DNA of 50,282 bases from Terriglobia bacterium (lineage in GTDB: Bacteria; Acidobacteriota; Terriglobia; Acidiferrales; UBA7541): NCBI GenBank assembly GCA_020073585.1, contig JAIQEV010000024.1, forward strand, positions 1 to 50,282, read 5' to 3'. Made by a program: the position numbers and the translations under genes. The notes under the pieces are model-generated. The model made no database searches and was not told the origin of the DNA. It saw only the letters and a program-made list of their open reading frames with translations. Positions 10,589 through 23,682 of this stretch are shown one piece after another. Every line of letters begins with the position of its first letter. Position 1 is the first letter of the stretch.

Positions 10589-10891
10589 GCTATTACAGCT
10601 AATCAACTGACAATTAATCACTTAAGCTGCCATTGAGGATTGCTGTCTGCGCACTCTGGGCTGCAGGAGTGCCGGCGACCGGTACAAGGCAAAATTTGCC
10701 GGGTATGCAGGGAGCGCGTAAAATTTATAGGTACTGGTACTATTTTCGGATAATTCTCCCTTATTCCCTTCCGGGAACTATCTCCTTGGGACAGACCAGG
10801 TTGCAGAGTGGCCGGGATGAGCGCGCCATTTGGTGCTTCGGATGCACTTCTGGTACAGCGCAGGGCGCTACGCCAAAAGGAGATTAAAGCA
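10589..10891 (+). other. Gene-free region upstream of the coiled-coil protein
   Basis: A 303-nt region that is more AT-rich than its surroundings. The only supported element is the promoter-like pair at 10696-10724. An 84-codon frame inside it has no homology-like features and no ribosome binding site. Confidence 0.5.
10696..10724 (+). promoter_or_regulatory. Candidate sigma70 promoter
   Basis: TTGCCG, 17-nt spacer, TAAAAT (5/6 at -10, 4/6 at -35), about 170 nt before the coiled-coil membrane protein. Confidence 0.4.
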
Positions 10892-11734
10892 ATGAGCGAC
10901 TTTCAAGAAGCAAATGTGCAGGAAACGGCTGGAACGCCCCGCTGGATCGGATTTGCAGTGGCGGCACTGGCTGGAGTCTCGCTGCTATCCCTGGGAGTGG
11001 GCTGGTCGGCGAGCAATCATGCGCGGAGCTTGGAGCAATCCACGCAGACGGCGCTGAAGCAGAGCAACGATGCAGTGGCGCAGCGTCTGGCGCGCACGGA
11101 AGAAGAGAACCAGATGCTGCACAGCGACCTGAAGGTGGTCACCGACAAGCTGCAGGTGACGCAAGGGGAGCTGATTGCCGCGCGCAAGCAGACCAAGGCG
11201 GCTTCGGTGAATTACGACAAGAAGCTGACCGGGCTGGAGACCTCGGTGAAGGGCGAGCTGGCGACGAAAGCCAGCGCGGAGGACTTCAACCGGCTGAACG
11301 GCGACGTGTCGGGCGTGAAGAACGACCTGGACGCGACGAAGGGTAACCTGCAGATGGCGCGCAGCGAGATGGGCACGCTGATCGCGCGCAACCACGACGA
11401 AATCGACCAGCTGCGGCGGCAGGGGCAGCGCGATTATTTCGAGTTCACGGTCACACGCAAGGGCGGAGCGCAGCACGTGGGCGCGGTGCAGATCCAGCTC
11501 AAGGACGTCAACACCAAGAAGAACCAGTACACCATCAACGTTCTCGCCGATGATCAGAGCTTCGAGAAGAAGAACCGCTCGGTAAATGAGCCCATCTTCT
11601 TCTACACCGGCGGGTCCCGTGCGGCGCTGGAGCTGGTGATCAACAAAGTGTCGAAGACGCAGGCCTCGGGCTACCTGAGCGTTCCGAAAACCGGCAGTGC
11701 GGCCCCCAGCAGCGCAGCTTCCTCCGGAAAGTAA
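10892..11734 (+). CDS. Membrane-anchored coiled-coil protein
   Basis: A 280-residue protein with a short cytoplasmic N-terminus, one transmembrane helix at about residues 19-38 (IGFAVAALAGVSLLSLGVGW) and a long coiled coil (about 45-190) with heptad-like Leu, Ala and Glu runs. A compact C-terminal domain follows (about 180-265, DYFEFTVTRKGGAQHVGAVQIQLKDVNTKKNQYTIN onward) and ends in a Ser/Ala tail. AAAAGGAGA lies 8 nt before ATG 10892, which decides the start. I do not recognise a named family; similar proteins occur in Acidobacteriota. The strand-rich end could bind envelope components. A near-perfect terminator follows at 11773-11805. Confidence 0.75.
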   Translation: MSDFQEANVQETAGTPRWIGFAVAALAGVSLLSLGVGWSASNHARSLEQSTQTALKQSNDAVAQRLARTEEENQMLHSDLKVVTDKLQVTQGELIAARKQTKAASVNYDKKLTGLETSVKGELATKASAEDFNRLNGDVSGVKNDLDATKGNLQMARSEMGTLIARNHDEIDQLRRQGQRDYFEFTVTRKGGAQHVGAVQIQLKDVNTKKNQYTINVLADDQSFEKKNRSVNEPIFFYTGGSRAALELVINKVSKTQASGYLSVPKTGSAAPSSAASSGK

Positions 11735-11772
11735 ACCCGGCACGGCGTTTCTCAGGAGGCAATGCATCCACG

Positions 11773-11805
11773 AAAAGGGAGAATCCGAAAGGGTTCTCCC
11801 TTTTT
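11773..11805 (+). terminator. Strong Rho-independent terminator
   Basis: A 14-bp stem with one G-U wobble (11773-11786 with 11791-11804) closed by a GAAA tetraloop; the descending arm itself ends in the U tract. Confidence 0.9.
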
Positions 11806-11938
11806 CATCCGGCAACTGTTCGTGATTTCCTCACTACCAGGACAACGGATTATGGACAGCAGGAATCCGGTGTGCCAAGCTACTGTGCGATTCGGCGTAG
11901 TATTTAAAAAGCCGGCATCTGCCGGCGAGGAGAAGACG

Positions 11939-12295
11939 ATGAAATTCTGGATTTCGACGGGAGCAGCGGTGATTCTTCTGGCGGCGGGCGTGGCATTTGC
12001 GGCCGAGGGCAGCTGGACAGGTTACATCTCCGACAGCCAGTGTGGCGCGAAGGGCGCGAATGACCAAGCTGGGGAATGCACGACAAAGTGCGTCAAGGAA
12101 CATGGCGCGAAGTACGTGTTCGTGAACGACGGCGACAAGAAAGTGTATGCCATCGACGCGCAGGATAAAGTCGCGGGACACGCCGGGCATCACGTGACCA
12201 TCAAGGGCACGGCGGAGGGAGACTCCATCAAGCTGGCCAGCATCGACATGGCCGCCAAGGCGGAAACGAAGGAAGCTCCGAAGAGCAAGCAATAG
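11939..12295 (+). CDS. Exported DUF5818-like small protein
   Basis: A 118-residue protein with a signal peptide (FWISTGAAVILLAAGVAFAAEG, cleavage after AFA at about residue 21). The mature domain carries GYISDSQCGAKGANDQAGECTTKCVKEHGAKYVFVNDGDKKVYAIDAQDKV and then AGHHVTIKGT. The two or three Cys in the first half and the GHHVTxxG strand recur in small exported acidobacterial proteins annotated as DUF5818. A GAGGAGAAG ribosome binding site supports ATG 11939. The C-terminus is a Lys/Ala-rich tail. Function is unknown; the fold looks like a small OB or beta sandwich. It has its own terminator at 12318-12351. Confidence 0.75.
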   Translation: MKFWISTGAAVILLAAGVAFAAEGSWTGYISDSQCGAKGANDQAGECTTKCVKEHGAKYVFVNDGDKKVYAIDAQDKVAGHAGHHVTIKGTAEGDSIKLASIDMAAKAETKEAPKSKQ

Positions 12296-12317
12296 TCCGC
12301 AGCAAAGAATTGCGGAA

Positions 12318-12351
12318 ACGGGCGGGATTGCGATCCTGCCCGTTTTCTTTT
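12318..12351 (+). terminator. Rho-independent terminator
   Basis: Eleven-bp stem ACGGGCGGGAT (12318-12328) with ATCCTGCCCGT (12333-12343), one G-U pair, TGCG loop, then TTTTCTTTT. Confidence 0.85.
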
Positions 12352-12389
12352 GTGAGCGCCGCGCATTTCCGCTACGATGTTGGCCTGCC

Positions 12390-13565
12390 ATGAATACAAC
12401 TTTGCTGCACATCGGGCGCGCGTTTACCCCGACCAAGGAAATAGCCGACGCGGGGATTCTGATCCGCGAGGGCGTGATTGAGGCCATCGGGCCGCGCGAG
12501 GCGCTGCAACTGCCCGCGGGGGCACAGGAGATCCACGACGCGGAGGCCACGGCGGTGCCGGGCTTCGTGGACGTGCACATCCACGGGGCGGGCGGGCACG
12601 ACGTGATGGAGGGCACCGGGGAAGCGCTCCGGGCCGTCAGCGGGACAGTGGCGCGGCACGGCACGACCTCCTTCCTGGCCACCACGGTCACGGCGAATCC
12701 GGAAGAGACCTGCCGCAGCGTGGAGGGGATCGCACGCTACCGCGCCCGGCAACACGAAACGGACGCGGCCCACGCGGAAGTCCTGGGCATTCATTTTGAA
12801 GGACCGTTCATCAGCCCGGCGCGGCGCGGCGTGCATCCGCCGGAGTGGCTCAAGCTGCCGTCGGCGGAGCTGCTGGAGAAATTTCTGGCGGCGGCGCGGG
12901 GCGCGGGGCGGATCCTGACCCTGGCGCCGGAACTGCTGGGGGCCGTGCCATGCATGGACGCGGCGCGCAAAGCCGGTCTGGTGGTGGCCATGGGGCACAC
13001 CGACGCGACCTACGAGCAGGCGCGGGCGGCGATTGCGCGCGGCGCGCGGCACGCGGTGCACGTGTACAACGCGATGCGCCCGTTTTCGCACCGCGACACC
13101 GGAGTAATCGGGGCGGTGCTGACGGCGCCGGAGGTGACCGCGGAACTCATCGCCGACGGCGTGCACGTGGACGAAGCGGCCATGAAGCTGCTGCTGCAGG
13201 CCAAGGGCGTGGAGCGCGTGATCCTGGTGAGCGACGGCACGTCGGCCACCGGCATGCCCGACGGAAAATACATGCTGGGCTCGTTCGAAGTGACGGTGAG
13301 CGGGGGCGTCTGCCGCAACGCCGAGGGCAAGCTGGCCGGCAGCACGCTGACGCTGGACCGGGCGCTGCGCAACATCGTGGCGCTAGGCCTGCCGCTGGCG
13401 GATGCGCTGCGCATGCTGACGCTGAACCCGGCAACCCTGGTGGGAGTGGAGTTCAAGAAGGGCGTGCTGCGGGCGGGGGCGGACGCGGACGTGGTCCTGC
13501 TGGATGCGGGGCTGCACGTGACGCGAGTGTGGACGCGCGGGATCGAAGCCAAACTGCCGGCCTGA
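12390..13565 (+). CDS. nagA: N-acetylglucosamine-6-phosphate deacetylase
   Basis: A 391-residue amidohydrolase that converts GlcNAc-6-P to GlcN-6-P in amino-sugar recycling. Visible family signatures are PGFVDVHIHGAGGHDVMEG near residue 55-70 (metal-binding HxH), HFEGPFISPARRGVH near 135, MGHTDATYEQA near 200, VYNAMRPFSHRDTG near 225, and the catalytic Asp in LVSDGTSATGMPDG near 275. The C-terminal GTLxxGxDADVVLLD-like strand is present as GVLRAGADADVVLLD. Length is typical. It stands alone, with a terminator before it and a convergent glutaredoxin gene after it. No nagB or transporter is adjacent. Confidence 0.95.
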   Translation: MNTTLLHIGRAFTPTKEIADAGILIREGVIEAIGPREALQLPAGAQEIHDAEATAVPGFVDVHIHGAGGHDVMEGTGEALRAVSGTVARHGTTSFLATTVTANPEETCRSVEGIARYRARQHETDAAHAEVLGIHFEGPFISPARRGVHPPEWLKLPSAELLEKFLAAARGAGRILTLAPELLGAVPCMDAARKAGLVVAMGHTDATYEQARAAIARGARHAVHVYNAMRPFSHRDTGVIGAVLTAPEVTAELIADGVHVDEAAMKLLLQAKGVERVILVSDGTSATGMPDGKYMLGSFEVTVSGGVCRNAEGKLAGSTLTLDRALRNIVALGLPLADALRMLTLNPATLVGVEFKKGVLRAGADADVVLLDAGLHVTRVWTRGIEAKLPA

Positions 13566-13586
13566 AGGCCGGCCCTGCACCTGGAA

Positions 13587-13841
13587 CTACGGGTTCAGCG
13601 GGATGCCCAGCTCGGCGGCAAGCTGTTCGGCATTGAAGGGGCTGCAAGAGAAAAACCGGCCGGCGACTTCCAGCGTGGGCACCTTGCGGCGGCCCTGATT
13701 GGCCTTCAGCACGAGTTCCTCGGCGTCGGGATCCTCGTCGATATTCACTTCCTGAAACGCTATGCTGCGTTCCTTGAGAAAGGTTTTTACGCGGCGGCAG
13801 TCGACGCACCAGGTCGTGCTGTAGATGGTAATAGGGTCCAT
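13587..13841 (-). CDS. Glutaredoxin-like protein
   Basis: An 84-residue thioredoxin-fold protein with the redox motif C12-V-D-C15 after ITIYSTTW. It has the cis-Pro motif KVPTLEV and a C-terminal helix (NAEQLAAELGIPL). CVDC in place of CPYC is common in the NrdH/mycoredoxin-like branch. It is encoded 101 nt downstream of atpC in the same direction; no clear terminator is seen between them, so read-through from the ATP synthase operon is possible. The likely role is dithiol-disulfide exchange in the cytoplasm; the partner is unknown. Confidence 0.85.
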   Translation of the reverse strand: MDPITIYSTTWCVDCRRVKTFLKERSIAFQEVNIDEDPDAEELVLKANQGRRKVPTLEVAGRFFSCSPFNAEQLAAELGIPLNP

Positions 13842-13942
13842 GCGGGCCGCTCCAGGATACCTGCTCGCGAATCCACCTGCGTGCGAGCCAAAGCCCTCCC
13901 CGGCAAAATATTGGATGCCCTGGCAGGCGGAAAGGTTCGGGC

Positions 13943-14377
13943 TCAGGGGTTGGAGGCGGAGACGGTGTGCTTTCTGGCCACCTGCAGGCGGATGAGTGCG
14001 CGCTGCAGGGAGACCGCTGCACGGTCCCAGTCGATTTCGGGGGCCATCGCGGCCAGGCGCTTTTCGGCGCGGGCCTTGGCCGCCTCCGCGCGGGTGACGT
14101 CGATCTCCTCGGCGGGTTCGGCGATCTCCGCAAGGATGGTGACGCGGTCGGAGAGAACTTCCGCGAAACCGCCGATGACCGCGAGGTGCACGGTCTCTTT
14201 TCCGGCGGCGCTGCGGCAGGTCAATTCTCCGATGCCCAACTCGGTCATGAGCGGGGCGTGGCCCGGCAGAATACCCAGGCAGCCGCCGGCGCCGGGAATC
14301 TGCGCTTCCACGACCGTTTCCCGGAGCAACTGGCGCTCCGGGGTGACCACCACGAGTTCAAAGGCGTCGGGAAGCAT
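13943..14377 (-). CDS. atpC: F1Fo ATP synthase subunit epsilon
   Basis: A 144-residue subunit of the F1 central stalk that couples rotation and inhibits ATP hydrolysis. The N-terminal beta sandwich is recognisable from FELVVVTPERQLL, GGCLGILPGHAPLMTELGIGEL and VIGGFAEVLSDRVTILAE. The C-terminal helical hairpin begins near residue 95 (ARAEKRLAAMAP). It lies 6 nt downstream of atpD, the normal last position of the operon. Confidence 0.95.
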   Translation of the reverse strand: MLPDAFELVVVTPERQLLRETVVEAQIPGAGGCLGILPGHAPLMTELGIGELTCRSAAGKETVHLAVIGGFAEVLSDRVTILAEIAEPAEEIDVTRAEAAKARAEKRLAAMAPEIDWDRAAVSLQRALIRLQVARKHTVSASNP

Positions 14378-14383
14378 GGGTCC

Positions 14384-16710
<2,327 letters not shown>

Positions 16711-16732
16711 GTTCCCTTATGCCCGTTGCCGC

Positions 16733-18256
<1,524 letters not shown>

Positions 18257-18269
18257 ACCCGGCTAGCTC

Positions 18270-18806
18270 CTATTCCGCTGCGAGGCGCGCGCGCAACGTG
18301 TCCAGCTGGTTGCGAAGCGAGCCGTCGTAAATCGTGGATCCGATGCGCACCACCGCGCCGCCCAGCAGCGCGGGGTCGAGCGAAAAGACGGGCTCAACCT
18401 TTTTGCCCGTCAGACGCTCCAGGGTTTTCGCAAGTTCGTCCTTCTGCGCCGGGCTGAGCTCCACGGCGGAGGAGATCTCCGCCTGGGCGATGCCCTGGCG
18501 CTGGCGGACCACTTCCTGGAACGCCGCAATCACTTCCGGCAGGATCTGCGTGCGCTGATGATCCGCCAGTACAAACAGGAAATTCCGGACAATCTTGCCG
18601 GCGCCCAGGCGCGCGGCGATCTTTTCGATCACGCCGTGCTTGGCGTCGCTCGTCACCGCCGGGTTGGCCAGGAAATTACGCAGGTCGCCGGCTTCGCCAT
18701 AGAGCGCGCCCAGGGCGGTGAGCTGCGTTTCGAGCGGCTCGGCCGCGCCCTGCGCCAGCGCGACATCCGCGAGGGCGTTCGCGTACTGCAGCGCCGCGGA
18801 CTTCAA
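18270..18806 (-). CDS. atpH: F1Fo ATP synthase subunit delta (TTG start, coupled to atpF)
   Basis: A 178-residue peripheral stalk subunit linking F1 alpha to the b subunits. It begins LKSAALQYANALADVALAQGA, carries FLANPAVTSDAKHGVIEKIA, VRNFLFVLADHQR and the C-terminal signature DPALLGGAVVRIGSTIYDGSLRNQLDTLR. No ATG exists near the expected N-terminus. The TTG at 18806 sits 5 nt behind a GGGGAGG ribosome binding site and overlaps the atpF stop as TTGA, so it is the likely start with translational coupling. The frame continues open upstream only as a GC-rich shadow of atpF. Confidence 0.92.
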   Translation of the reverse strand: MKSAALQYANALADVALAQGAAEPLETQLTALGALYGEAGDLRNFLANPAVTSDAKHGVIEKIAARLGAGKIVRNFLFVLADHQRTQILPEVIAAFQEVVRQRQGIAQAEISSAVELSPAQKDELAKTLERLTGKKVEPVFSLDPALLGGAVVRIGSTIYDGSLRNQLDTLRARLAAE

Positions 18807-19396
18807 TTGGGCCTCCCCGCGAGACTCTGACCGAGCTTCTGCACGAACTCGCGCACCAGCAATTCCTGGGTCTTGGGGGTGAGTTCTTTGGCGAGGAGCG
18901 CTTCCGCGCCCTCCACGGCCAGCTTCGCGGCCAGCGCGCGCAGCTCGATGTGCGCGCTGCGTTCGGCGGCTTCGATTTCGGCCTGGGCGGCGCTGGCGAT
19001 TTTTGCGGCGTCCTGGCGCGTGGCGGCGCGGATGCGCTCGCTCTCCGCGGCGGCGTCGCGCTGCGCCGCGGCGCGCAGCTCGGCCACTTCCTGCTGCAGG
19101 CGTCCCAGCCGGCTCTCGGCATCCTGCAACTGGCGGTCGGCTTCGCCTTTGGCGGCGGAGGCCTGGGTAATAGCGGCGCTGATCTGTTCGGCGCGCTCGC
19201 GGAAAAAACGCGGGCCGAACTTCCCGGCCAGATAACCGATGCCGCCGGCAACGACCGCGAAGTTGAGCCATTTGAAGATCTGGCCGGCGCGCTCCGCGGC
19301 GGGGCTGGCCTCTTCCGCGGCCTGCGCGTTCAGGACCGTGCCGAAGAACACGAGAAACAGAACCAGGACAAAAACCAGCCGGCGGGACCAGTTCAT
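18803..19396 (-). CDS. atpF: F1Fo ATP synthase subunit b
   Basis: A 197-residue peripheral stalk subunit. It begins with a signal-peptide-like hydrophobic stretch (RLVFVLVLFLVFFGTVLNAQA), followed by a second membrane-associated segment (FKWLNFAVVAGGIGYLAGKFGPRFF). The N-terminal segment before the usual FxWLNF motif is typical of longer b subunits. Residues 70-165 form the Ala/Glu/Arg-rich coiled coil. Its start overlaps the stop of the preceding b'-type gene by ATGA, and its stop overlaps the atpH start by TTGA. Confidence 0.93.
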   Translation of the reverse strand: MNWSRRLVFVLVLFLVFFGTVLNAQAAEEASPAAERAGQIFKWLNFAVVAGGIGYLAGKFGPRFFRERAEQISAAITQASAAKGEADRQLQDAESRLGRLQQEVAELRAAAQRDAAAESERIRAATRQDAAKIASAAQAEIEAAERSAHIELRALAAKLAVEGAEALLAKELTPKTQELLVREFVQKLGQSLAGRPN

Positions 19397-19866
19397 CGGG
19401 CTCCTCGCGCGGGGCTGGCCGGGGGCCGGGATTCCAGAATGCGCCGGGTGATTTCCGCCGCGAGCTGGCCGCTTCCGGCTTCCACGTCGCGGCGCGCCGC
19501 GGCGAACTCACCGGCGACGCGCTCTTTGGCCACGCGGACATCTTCGGCGGCGCGGGCCCGCGCCTCTTTCACCTGGGCGTTGCGTTCCTCGAGCAGCTTG
19601 CGGCGTGCGGCCTCCTGCTCGGCATAGACCTGGGTGCGGGCCTGCTTGAGGGCTTCCTGATACTGCTTGATCTTAGCGGCGGCGGCGGCCTGCGCGGCTT
19701 CGGCGCCCTTCTGCGCGCCGCGGGTGCGCTCATCGCGCTCGCGCATGACGCGCAGCAGCGGGGCAAAAAAGAGCGAACGGAGAACGAGAAAGAAAACGAA
19801 AACGATCAGGGCTGTGGGGACAGCCTGCAGGAACAACTCGCCCAATTGGTGAAGGATCTCTTGCAT
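19393..19866 (-). CDS. F1Fo ATP synthase second b-type (b') subunit
   Basis: A 157-residue protein with one N-terminal membrane helix (about 13-33, VPTALIVFVFFLVLRSLFFAPLL) and a continuous charged coiled coil to the C-terminus, the same design as the following atpF. The PLLRVMRERDERTRGAQ transition is typical of b and b' subunits. Two different b genes side by side imply a heterodimeric stator as in phototrophs. It is the first gene of the operon, about 85 nt downstream of the predicted start from promoter 19961-19989. Confidence 0.9.
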   Translation of the reverse strand: MQEILHQLGELFLQAVPTALIVFVFFLVLRSLFFAPLLRVMRERDERTRGAQKGAEAAQAAAAAKIKQYQEALKQARTQVYAEQEAARRKLLEERNAQVKEARARAAEDVRVAKERVAGEFAAARRDVEAGSGQLAAEITRRILESRPPASPARGAR

Positions 19867-19960
19867 CTAGTTGTCGCGCCTGAACCCGTGACGACGGCTG
19901 CACCGTGGTCCCGCCTGAAGAGCCCCACAGTGTGCCTGGAGATACCGAACGAAACTAAAA

Positions 19961-19989
19961 TTTATATCATCTGGAGGGCTTTCCGTCAA
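19961..19989 (-). promoter_or_regulatory. Promoter of the ATP synthase operon
   Basis: On the minus strand: TTGACG (19984-19989), 17-nt spacer, TATAAA (19961-19966). Five of six matches at each element with ideal spacing, in the only long gap upstream of the operon. Confidence 0.7.
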
Positions 19990-20051
19990 CGGAACCCGCG
20001 GGCTGGCGTGACTTTTGGTTCGTGATTCGCGCAAGAGCGGCGCGCTCCAGG

Positions 20052-21065
20052 CTAGGGGTTGGCCGGAGCGGGCGAGCTCACTGCGGGAGACGCCGGCAGC
20101 GAGAAATCCGGGCCGAGAGCCGCGAGGGAGGACTGGGCGAGGTCCCGGATGCGGCGGCGGCACTCGGCATCGCGCAGCGGTAGGGCCGCGGCTTTGCGGT
20201 ACCACGCAGCGGCTTCTTCTTTGCGGGCGAGTTTGGCGTTGAGGTCGCCGCGGAGCAGCGCGAAGAGCGGGTTGCCGGGGTACTGCGCGGTGAGCGGGGC
20301 GACGACCACGAGGGCGCGCTGGTAGTCGCGGTCGTAGTTGCGCAGGTTTTTCGCGAGGTAGAAGCGGGCTTCGGCGCGGGCCAATGTGCCCTGGGTCATG
20401 GCGCGCTCGAGTTGCTGCAGGCCGTCGCGCTTGCTGCCTCCGGGTATGCCCATGAAGAAGCGCAGCACCTTGGCCATGGCGGAGAGGGTATCCACGTAAT
20501 AGTTGTAGAGGCCCAGGCCGAGCTCGGCGTCGGCCAGGCTGCGGTCCAGGGCCAGCGCGCGGAGCAGATGCTCGCGGGCGCGCACACCGGCGCGCGCCGC
20601 GGGGCCCTTTTCCCAGCGCAGGCCGTAGAGACGCGCGGCCAGCGCTTCGCCCATGCCGGAATAGAACTGCATCTCGGCCGAGTCGCCCTGGCGGAGGCGC
20701 GCCTCGGCGAGCGTCACCACCTTCTGCGCCAGGTCCAGATAGGCGCGGTCTTCGGCCAGCGTGGCGGAGGATTTGGCGCGGTGCCAGGCGTCGGTCATGC
20801 CGTACTTGAATTCGGCGGAGGAGCAGTAGAGCTTCCACCAGCGCGCTTCGTCCTCGAGGAGATAGCCGAGGGGATGCTCGGGCTGGGCCTGCTGCAGAGC
20901 GCGGAACTCCGCGATGGCGGCGTCGGGATCGCCGGCGTACAGCGCTTCGAGGCCCAGGGAGGCCCCCGGCGGCAGGGACACGCCGGCGCGGGCGCTTCCG
21001 GCAAGGAAGAGCAGGCCAGCCAGCAGGGAAAGGCCCATTTTCGAAAGCGAGAAGGAGCGGCGCAT
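20052..21065 (-). CDS. Exported TPR-like protein
   Basis: A 337-residue protein with a signal peptide (SLSKMGLSLLAGLLFLAGSARAG, cleavage near residue 27) and helical repeats of the tetratricopeptide type. Visible units are LEALYAGDPDAAIAEFRALQQAQPEHPLGYLL, AREHLLRALALDRSLADAELGLGLYNYY and FYLAKNLRNYDRDYQRALVVVAPLTAQYPGNPLFALLRGDL. Similar periplasmic TPR proteins are frequent in Acidobacteriota, presumably as scaffolds. It is separated by 31 nt from the histidine kinase gene in the same orientation, suggesting co-expression. No enzymatic motif is seen. Confidence 0.8.
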   Translation of the reverse strand: MRRSFSLSKMGLSLLAGLLFLAGSARAGVSLPPGASLGLEALYAGDPDAAIAEFRALQQAQPEHPLGYLLEDEARWWKLYCSSAEFKYGMTDAWHRAKSSATLAEDRAYLDLAQKVVTLAEARLRQGDSAEMQFYSGMGEALAARLYGLRWEKGPAARAGVRAREHLLRALALDRSLADAELGLGLYNYYVDTLSAMAKVLRFFMGIPGGSKRDGLQQLERAMTQGTLARAEARFYLAKNLRNYDRDYQRALVVVAPLTAQYPGNPLFALLRGDLNAKLARKEEAAAWYRKAAALPLRDAECRRRIRDLAQSSLAALGPDFSLPASPAVSSPAPANP

Positions 21066-21096
21066 GGGTCGGCATCCGGCGTAGCGCTGCGCGCGC

Positions 21097-23682
21097 CTAC
21101 GGCCGATGCTGCACTAGTCTAATCTCTTCGAGGAGCGTGGCAAACGGAAATGGTTTCTGCAGGAATGTGGTGTTCGGGGGGAGTTCCGTTTCCGGGAGTT
21201 CCTCGGCGTAGCCGGACATGACGATGACGCGCACGCCCGGGTGCAATTCGCTGAGGCGGCGGGCAAGCTCGGTGCCGCAAAGATCGGGCATGACCAGGTC
21301 GGTCAGCAGAACATCCAGGGTGCCGGAAAAGTTGGCAGCCAGTTCCAGGGCTTCGCTCGCGCTGGTGGCTTCGAGGACGCGGTAGCCGGAGTCGCGGAGC
21401 ATTTCCATCAGGGAATGACGCAGCGCTGTTTCGTCATCGGCGATCAGTACCGTCCTGCCCTCCCCGCGGACGATCTCCGGAGCCGCGACCGAAAGCACGG
21501 ACGCGGAGGGTTGCGGGGGTTCCGCGGCCGGGAAGTACAGTTCGAAGCGCGCTCCCTGGCCGGGGGCGGATTCCACGCGGATGCACCCGCCGCTCTGTTT
21601 CACGATGCCGTACACGGTGGAGAGCCCGAGCCCCGTCCCTTTGCCCACGGGCTTGGTGGTGAAGAAAGGCTCGAAAATCTGCGCGCGGGTGGCTTCGTCC
21701 ATGCCCGAGCCGGTATCGGCGACTTCGAGGAGAATCCATCCGCGCGAACTGGCCCCCACCTCGGAAAAATTCTGGGGCAGGGCCACGGCGTTGCGCGTGG
21801 AAATTCGCAGGCGGCCCCCTTGGGGCATGGCGTCACGGGCATTGATGGCCAGATTGGCAACCACCTGCTCGATCTGCGACGGGTCGGAGAGAATCCAGGG
21901 GTCCGCGGCCTGGTGCGCAAACTCCAGTTGGATGTCGGAGCCGAGCAGCCGGGGCAGGATGGATTCGGTCTCGCACAGGGCATCGTGGAGATTGAGGCGG
22001 CGCAGTTCCACGACCTGCTTGCGGCTGAAGGCCAGAAGCTGCCGGGTGATCCCCGCGGCTTTCTCGGTGGTGCGGCGGATCTGCTGCAGATAGTTGCGGG
22101 CCGCCGAGCGGGGCGGGAGGGTTCTGTCGAGCAGCTCGGAATAGCCGCTGAGCACCATCAGCATATTGTTGAAGTCGTGGGCCACGCCGCCCGCGAGCCG
22201 CCCGAGCACTTCCATCTTCTGCGCCTGGCGCATCTGCGCTTCCAGTTGCTTCTGCTCTTCCTCGAGCTTTTTTTCTTTCAGGCTCTGCCGGTAGTTGTCG
22301 AAGAGCACGCCGGTGGCCTGGGACATGGTTTCCAGGGCCCGCAGCTCATTCGCGGAATAGCCGCCCGGCCGGTTGGCCACGGCGATCAAGCCGACGGCTT
22401 CGTGGCCCTTGAAGATGGGCACGCCGAGAAATGCATCCACTCGCGGATGGCCGGGAGGAAGTGCGCCGGAGCGCGGATCGCTGGCGCGGGAGTTGGCGAT
22501 GACCGGTTCGTGCTGGGTGATGACGTGGCCGAAAAGATTGTGAATGTGGGTTACATCGAAATAGCCCGTTGCGGCCTGCTGCTGCATTTTCTCCTCATAC
22601 AGGGCGCGGTTGAGGGTCTGATCCCAGACCGCGCCGTCGTGCGCGAGGACGCGCAGCACCGGGCCGTCCACCAGCACGCCGAGAAAGCCGCATTCGCTCC
22701 GCGTCTGGCGCAGGGCGAACTGCAGGAGATGCTGGCTGGCCCGGCTCCAATCGCCGCTATCCAGGAAGACGGTCAGTGCCTGCGTCACGGACGCCAGGGT
22801 GGCTGTCTTCTTCTGCAATTCCCGCTCGGCGCGCTTGCGGGCGCTGATATCCTCCACGCTCATCCGCAGGCCTTCGAGTTTGTCCTGATCGCTGTAAAAA
22901 GGCGCGATGGAGATGCTGGCCGGAAAGGGCGCGCCGTCGGCGCGCAGCCGCACGGTCTCGTATCCGGTGATCACTTCTCCGGCGTATGCTCTCCGCAGCA
23001 GATCTTCGTGCTCGGCCCTCAGGTCCCCGGGAACGACGCGTTTTTCCACCTCCGCGATGGTGCCGGGACCCTGGCCGAGCAGGCGCTCCGCGGCCGCATT
23101 CCAGGCGTTGATGCGCCCCTCGGTGTCCCAGCCGATGACGCCCATGGGCGCGGCTTGCATCATCGCGCGGAAGCGCTCATTGCCACGGCGTTCCGCGGCC
23201 TCTGCGGCGGCGCGCACGAAGACAAGTATCCTGTTTGCGCCGAGGAGCAGAGCGGCCGCGACGCCGAGCGAAGTCACTGCGGTGACCGTCACCAGGGCAG
23301 TTGCAAGCCAGTGCCCCTCCTTCCCGGCCATGACTACTTCCAGGAGGTGCAAGCTTCCGAAACCAAAAATTAAGATCCCAAAAGCCCAGAAGAAAACGGG
23401 GAAAGGAAGATCGCGGCCGGCGCGGCGGATCAGCCAGAACAGCGTAAGGGAAACGATCAGGAACGCGAGGCCGACAATCAGGTCGGCGGCCGTGCTCGCC
23501 CAAAGCACGCGCACCGGGCCGAGGTCGCCGTTTTCGCGCGGCAGGAAGCTGGGAGACGGGAGGGCCAGCGAAAACAGCCCCGGCACCGTGATCAGCGGAA
23601 TCAGGGAGGCGAGCGCAAAGCGCACGGAGCGAGGAGAAAGCCGTTTCCTCCGGACACCGCGGCCTCTGATCTTTGTGTCCAT
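21097..23682 (-). CDS. Hybrid sensor histidine kinase with an ethylene-receptor-like membrane domain
   Basis: An 861-residue membrane sensor. Four hydrophobic segments occupy about 22-42, 62-85, 94-117 and 126-150. The middle two match the ethylene-binding domain pattern: D67-L-I-V-G-L-A-F in helix 1 and H112 in helix 2, 45 residues apart. Phe108 replaces the Cys that binds copper in plant ETR1. Next come a PAS domain (about 170-285) and a GAF domain (about 300-465). The HisKA motif has the phospho-His in [10 protein letters not shown], and the HATPase has [20 protein letters not shown] and [11 protein letters not shown]-terminal receiver carries the phospho-Asp in LLTDLVMPD. It may phosphorylate an unlinked regulator; none is adjacent. 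Confidence 0.93.
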   Translation of the reverse strand: MDTKIRGRGVRRKRLSPRSVRFALASLIPLITVPGLFSLALPSPSFLPRENGDLGPVRVLWASTAADLIVGLAFLIVSLTLFWLIRRAGRDLPFPVFFWAFGILIFGFGSLHLLEVVMAGKEGHWLATALVTVTAVTSLGVAAALLLGANRILVFVRAAAEAAERRGNERFRAMMQAAPMGVIGWDTEGRINAWNAAAERLLGQGPGTIAEVEKRVVPGDLRAEHEDLLRRAYAGEVITGYETVRLRADGAPFPASISIAPFYSDQDKLEGLRMSVEDISARKRAERELQKKTATLASVTQALTVFLDSGDWSRASQHLLQFALRQTRSECGFLGVLVDGPVLRVLAHDGAVWDQTLNRALYEEKMQQQAATGYFDVTHIHNLFGHVITQHEPVIANSRASDPRSGALPPGHPRVDAFLGVPIFKGHEAVGLIAVANRPGGYSANELRALETMSQATGVLFDNYRQSLKEKKLEEEQKQLEAQMRQAQKMEVLGRLAGGVAHDFNNMLMVLSGYSELLDRTLPPRSAARNYLQQIRRTTEKAAGITRQLLAFSRKQVVELRRLNLHDALCETESILPRLLGSDIQLEFAHQAADPWILSDPSQIEQVVANLAINARDAMPQGGRLRISTRNAVALPQNFSEVGASSRGWILLEVADTGSGMDEATRAQIFEPFFTTKPVGKGTGLGLSTVYGIVKQSGGCIRVESAPGQGARFELYFPAAEPPQPSASVLSVAAPEIVRGEGRTVLIADDETALRHSLMEMLRDSGYRVLEATSASEALELAANFSGTLDVLLTDLVMPDLCGTELARRLSELHPGVRVIVMSGYAEELPETELPPNTTFLQKPFPFATLLEEIRLVQHRP

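Noticed and set aside
18807-19541. In-frame extension of atpH upstream over atpF
   Set aside because: The reading is a shadow; TTG 18806 with GGGGAGG gives the normal delta length.
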